From Eubacterium ramulus (GTDB lineage Bacteria; Bacillota; Clostridia; Lachnospirales; Lachnospiraceae): a stretch of 54,187 nucleotides of DNA. This document shows positions 53,917 to 54,187 of this stretch, piece after piece. The position numbers were made by a program, and so were the translations under genes. The notes beneath the pieces are model-generated. The model saw only the letters and a list, made by a program, of their open reading frames with translations, ran no database searches and was not told the origin of the DNA. The DNA lies in the NCBI RefSeq assembly GCF_003122485.1, contig NZ_JRFU01000014.1, positions 1-54,187 on the forward strand. Reading direction: 5' to 3'. Positions within the stretch are counted from its first letter, which is position 1; the number at the start of each line of letters is the position of its first letter.

Positions 53917-54187
53917 ATGCAGCAATCAGAACAATTTTTTTCTAATAAACAGTTAAAACGAATGATCATTCCGCTTTTTATCGAACAGACAAGACATCTG
54001 GTAATCTGGCTGGTTCTGATTCACAATATTGCAAATGCGGTTGTTTTTCCATTTGCGGATCCTCTGGGAAAAGGACTACGTGCTACCGGAGATGTACGAT
54101 TTACCACGGGTATTTCCCTTTTTACAACCATTGGCGTGCGATTCGTTTTATCTGTACTCCTTGGTATCTGGTGCAATCTTGGCGTAA
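53917..54187 (+). pseudogene. MATE transporter with its middle deleted in frame (continues past window)
   Basis: The first 24 residues (MQQSEQFFSNKQLKRMIIPLFIEQ) are a normal MATE start. They join directly to a segment that belongs to the second half of MATE proteins: LIHNIANAVVFPF, then PLGKGLRATGDVRFTTGIS and FVLSVLLGIWCNLGV, equivalent to helices about 9-11. Roughly 300 residues seem to be missing at about bases 53989-53995. The frame is open across the join and to the window end. With most helices gone it cannot be a normal transporter. CAGGAG precedes ATG 53917. Confidence 0.8.

Overview
The window looks like a chromosomal segment of a low-to-moderate GC Firmicute, most likely a Lachnospiraceae-type Clostridium. 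The reasons are strong AGGAGG ribosome binding sites, sigma-A promoters with 17-base spacers, and firmicute gene blocks: yicC-remA-gmk-rpoZ, rsmD-coaD-ylbJ, hisZ with short hisG, rng-rplU-prp-rpmA-obgE-yhbY-nadD-yqeK-rsfS, and divergent lexA/yneA. L27 carries a Prp-cleavable N-terminus. The genus cannot be fixed from this sequence alone. Almost all of the window is ordinary, densely packed core genome; the clearly accessory part is about 50.9-54.2 kb.

Layout: 1-1.6 kb is the end of arginine synthesis (argB, argD). 2.0-2.5 kb is a small DMT transporter. 2.6-8.8 kb is a DNA-uptake type locus in which comEA and comEC flank a two-component system and a GerMN lipoprotein. 9.0-12.2 kb is the NAD operon nadB-nadC-nadA, with a palindromic operator on its promoter and a long stem in its leader. 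12.4-13.4 kb is holA, apparently leaderless. 13.6-15.4 kb is the ammonium transporter and PII, behind a promoter-terminator pair. 15.6-17.4 kb is rqcH on the minus strand, then a MATE exporter. 19.1-24.3 kb is a long housekeeping run (yicC, remA, gmk, rpoZ, rimO, pgsA, rsmD, coaD), followed by a coiled-coil protein, ylbJ (minus strand) and an M23 peptidase.

26.7-32.5 kb holds two pseudouridine synthases, a HAD hydrolase, a YgiQ-type radical SAM protein, a histidine phosphatase and recU. 32.6-37.6 kb is a partial histidine operon (hisZ-G-D-B and a HisA/HisF-like domain fused to HisIE). 37.9-42.6 kb is a small membrane protein and an ABC transporter with a huge coiled-coil permease. 42.7-50.9 kb is a radical SAM pair, rng and the L21/Prp/L27/Obg ribosome-maturation block, ending with nadD, yqeK and rsfS.

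From 51.0 kb the character changes. An AT-rich insert with a broken-looking small gene and an orphan protein without a proper start codon is followed by a 23-base-arm inverted repeat. Then come SOS-controlled lexA and yneA with clear LexA boxes, and finally a MATE transporter that has lost its middle in frame. I did not find a CRISPR array, an insertion sequence, a tRNA or an rRNA. No convincing wholly new multi-gene system is visible. The best leads are the structured nadB leader, the com locus with its embedded two-component system, the HisA/F-like pseudoenzyme fusion, the amtB leader, and the insert between rsfS and lexA.
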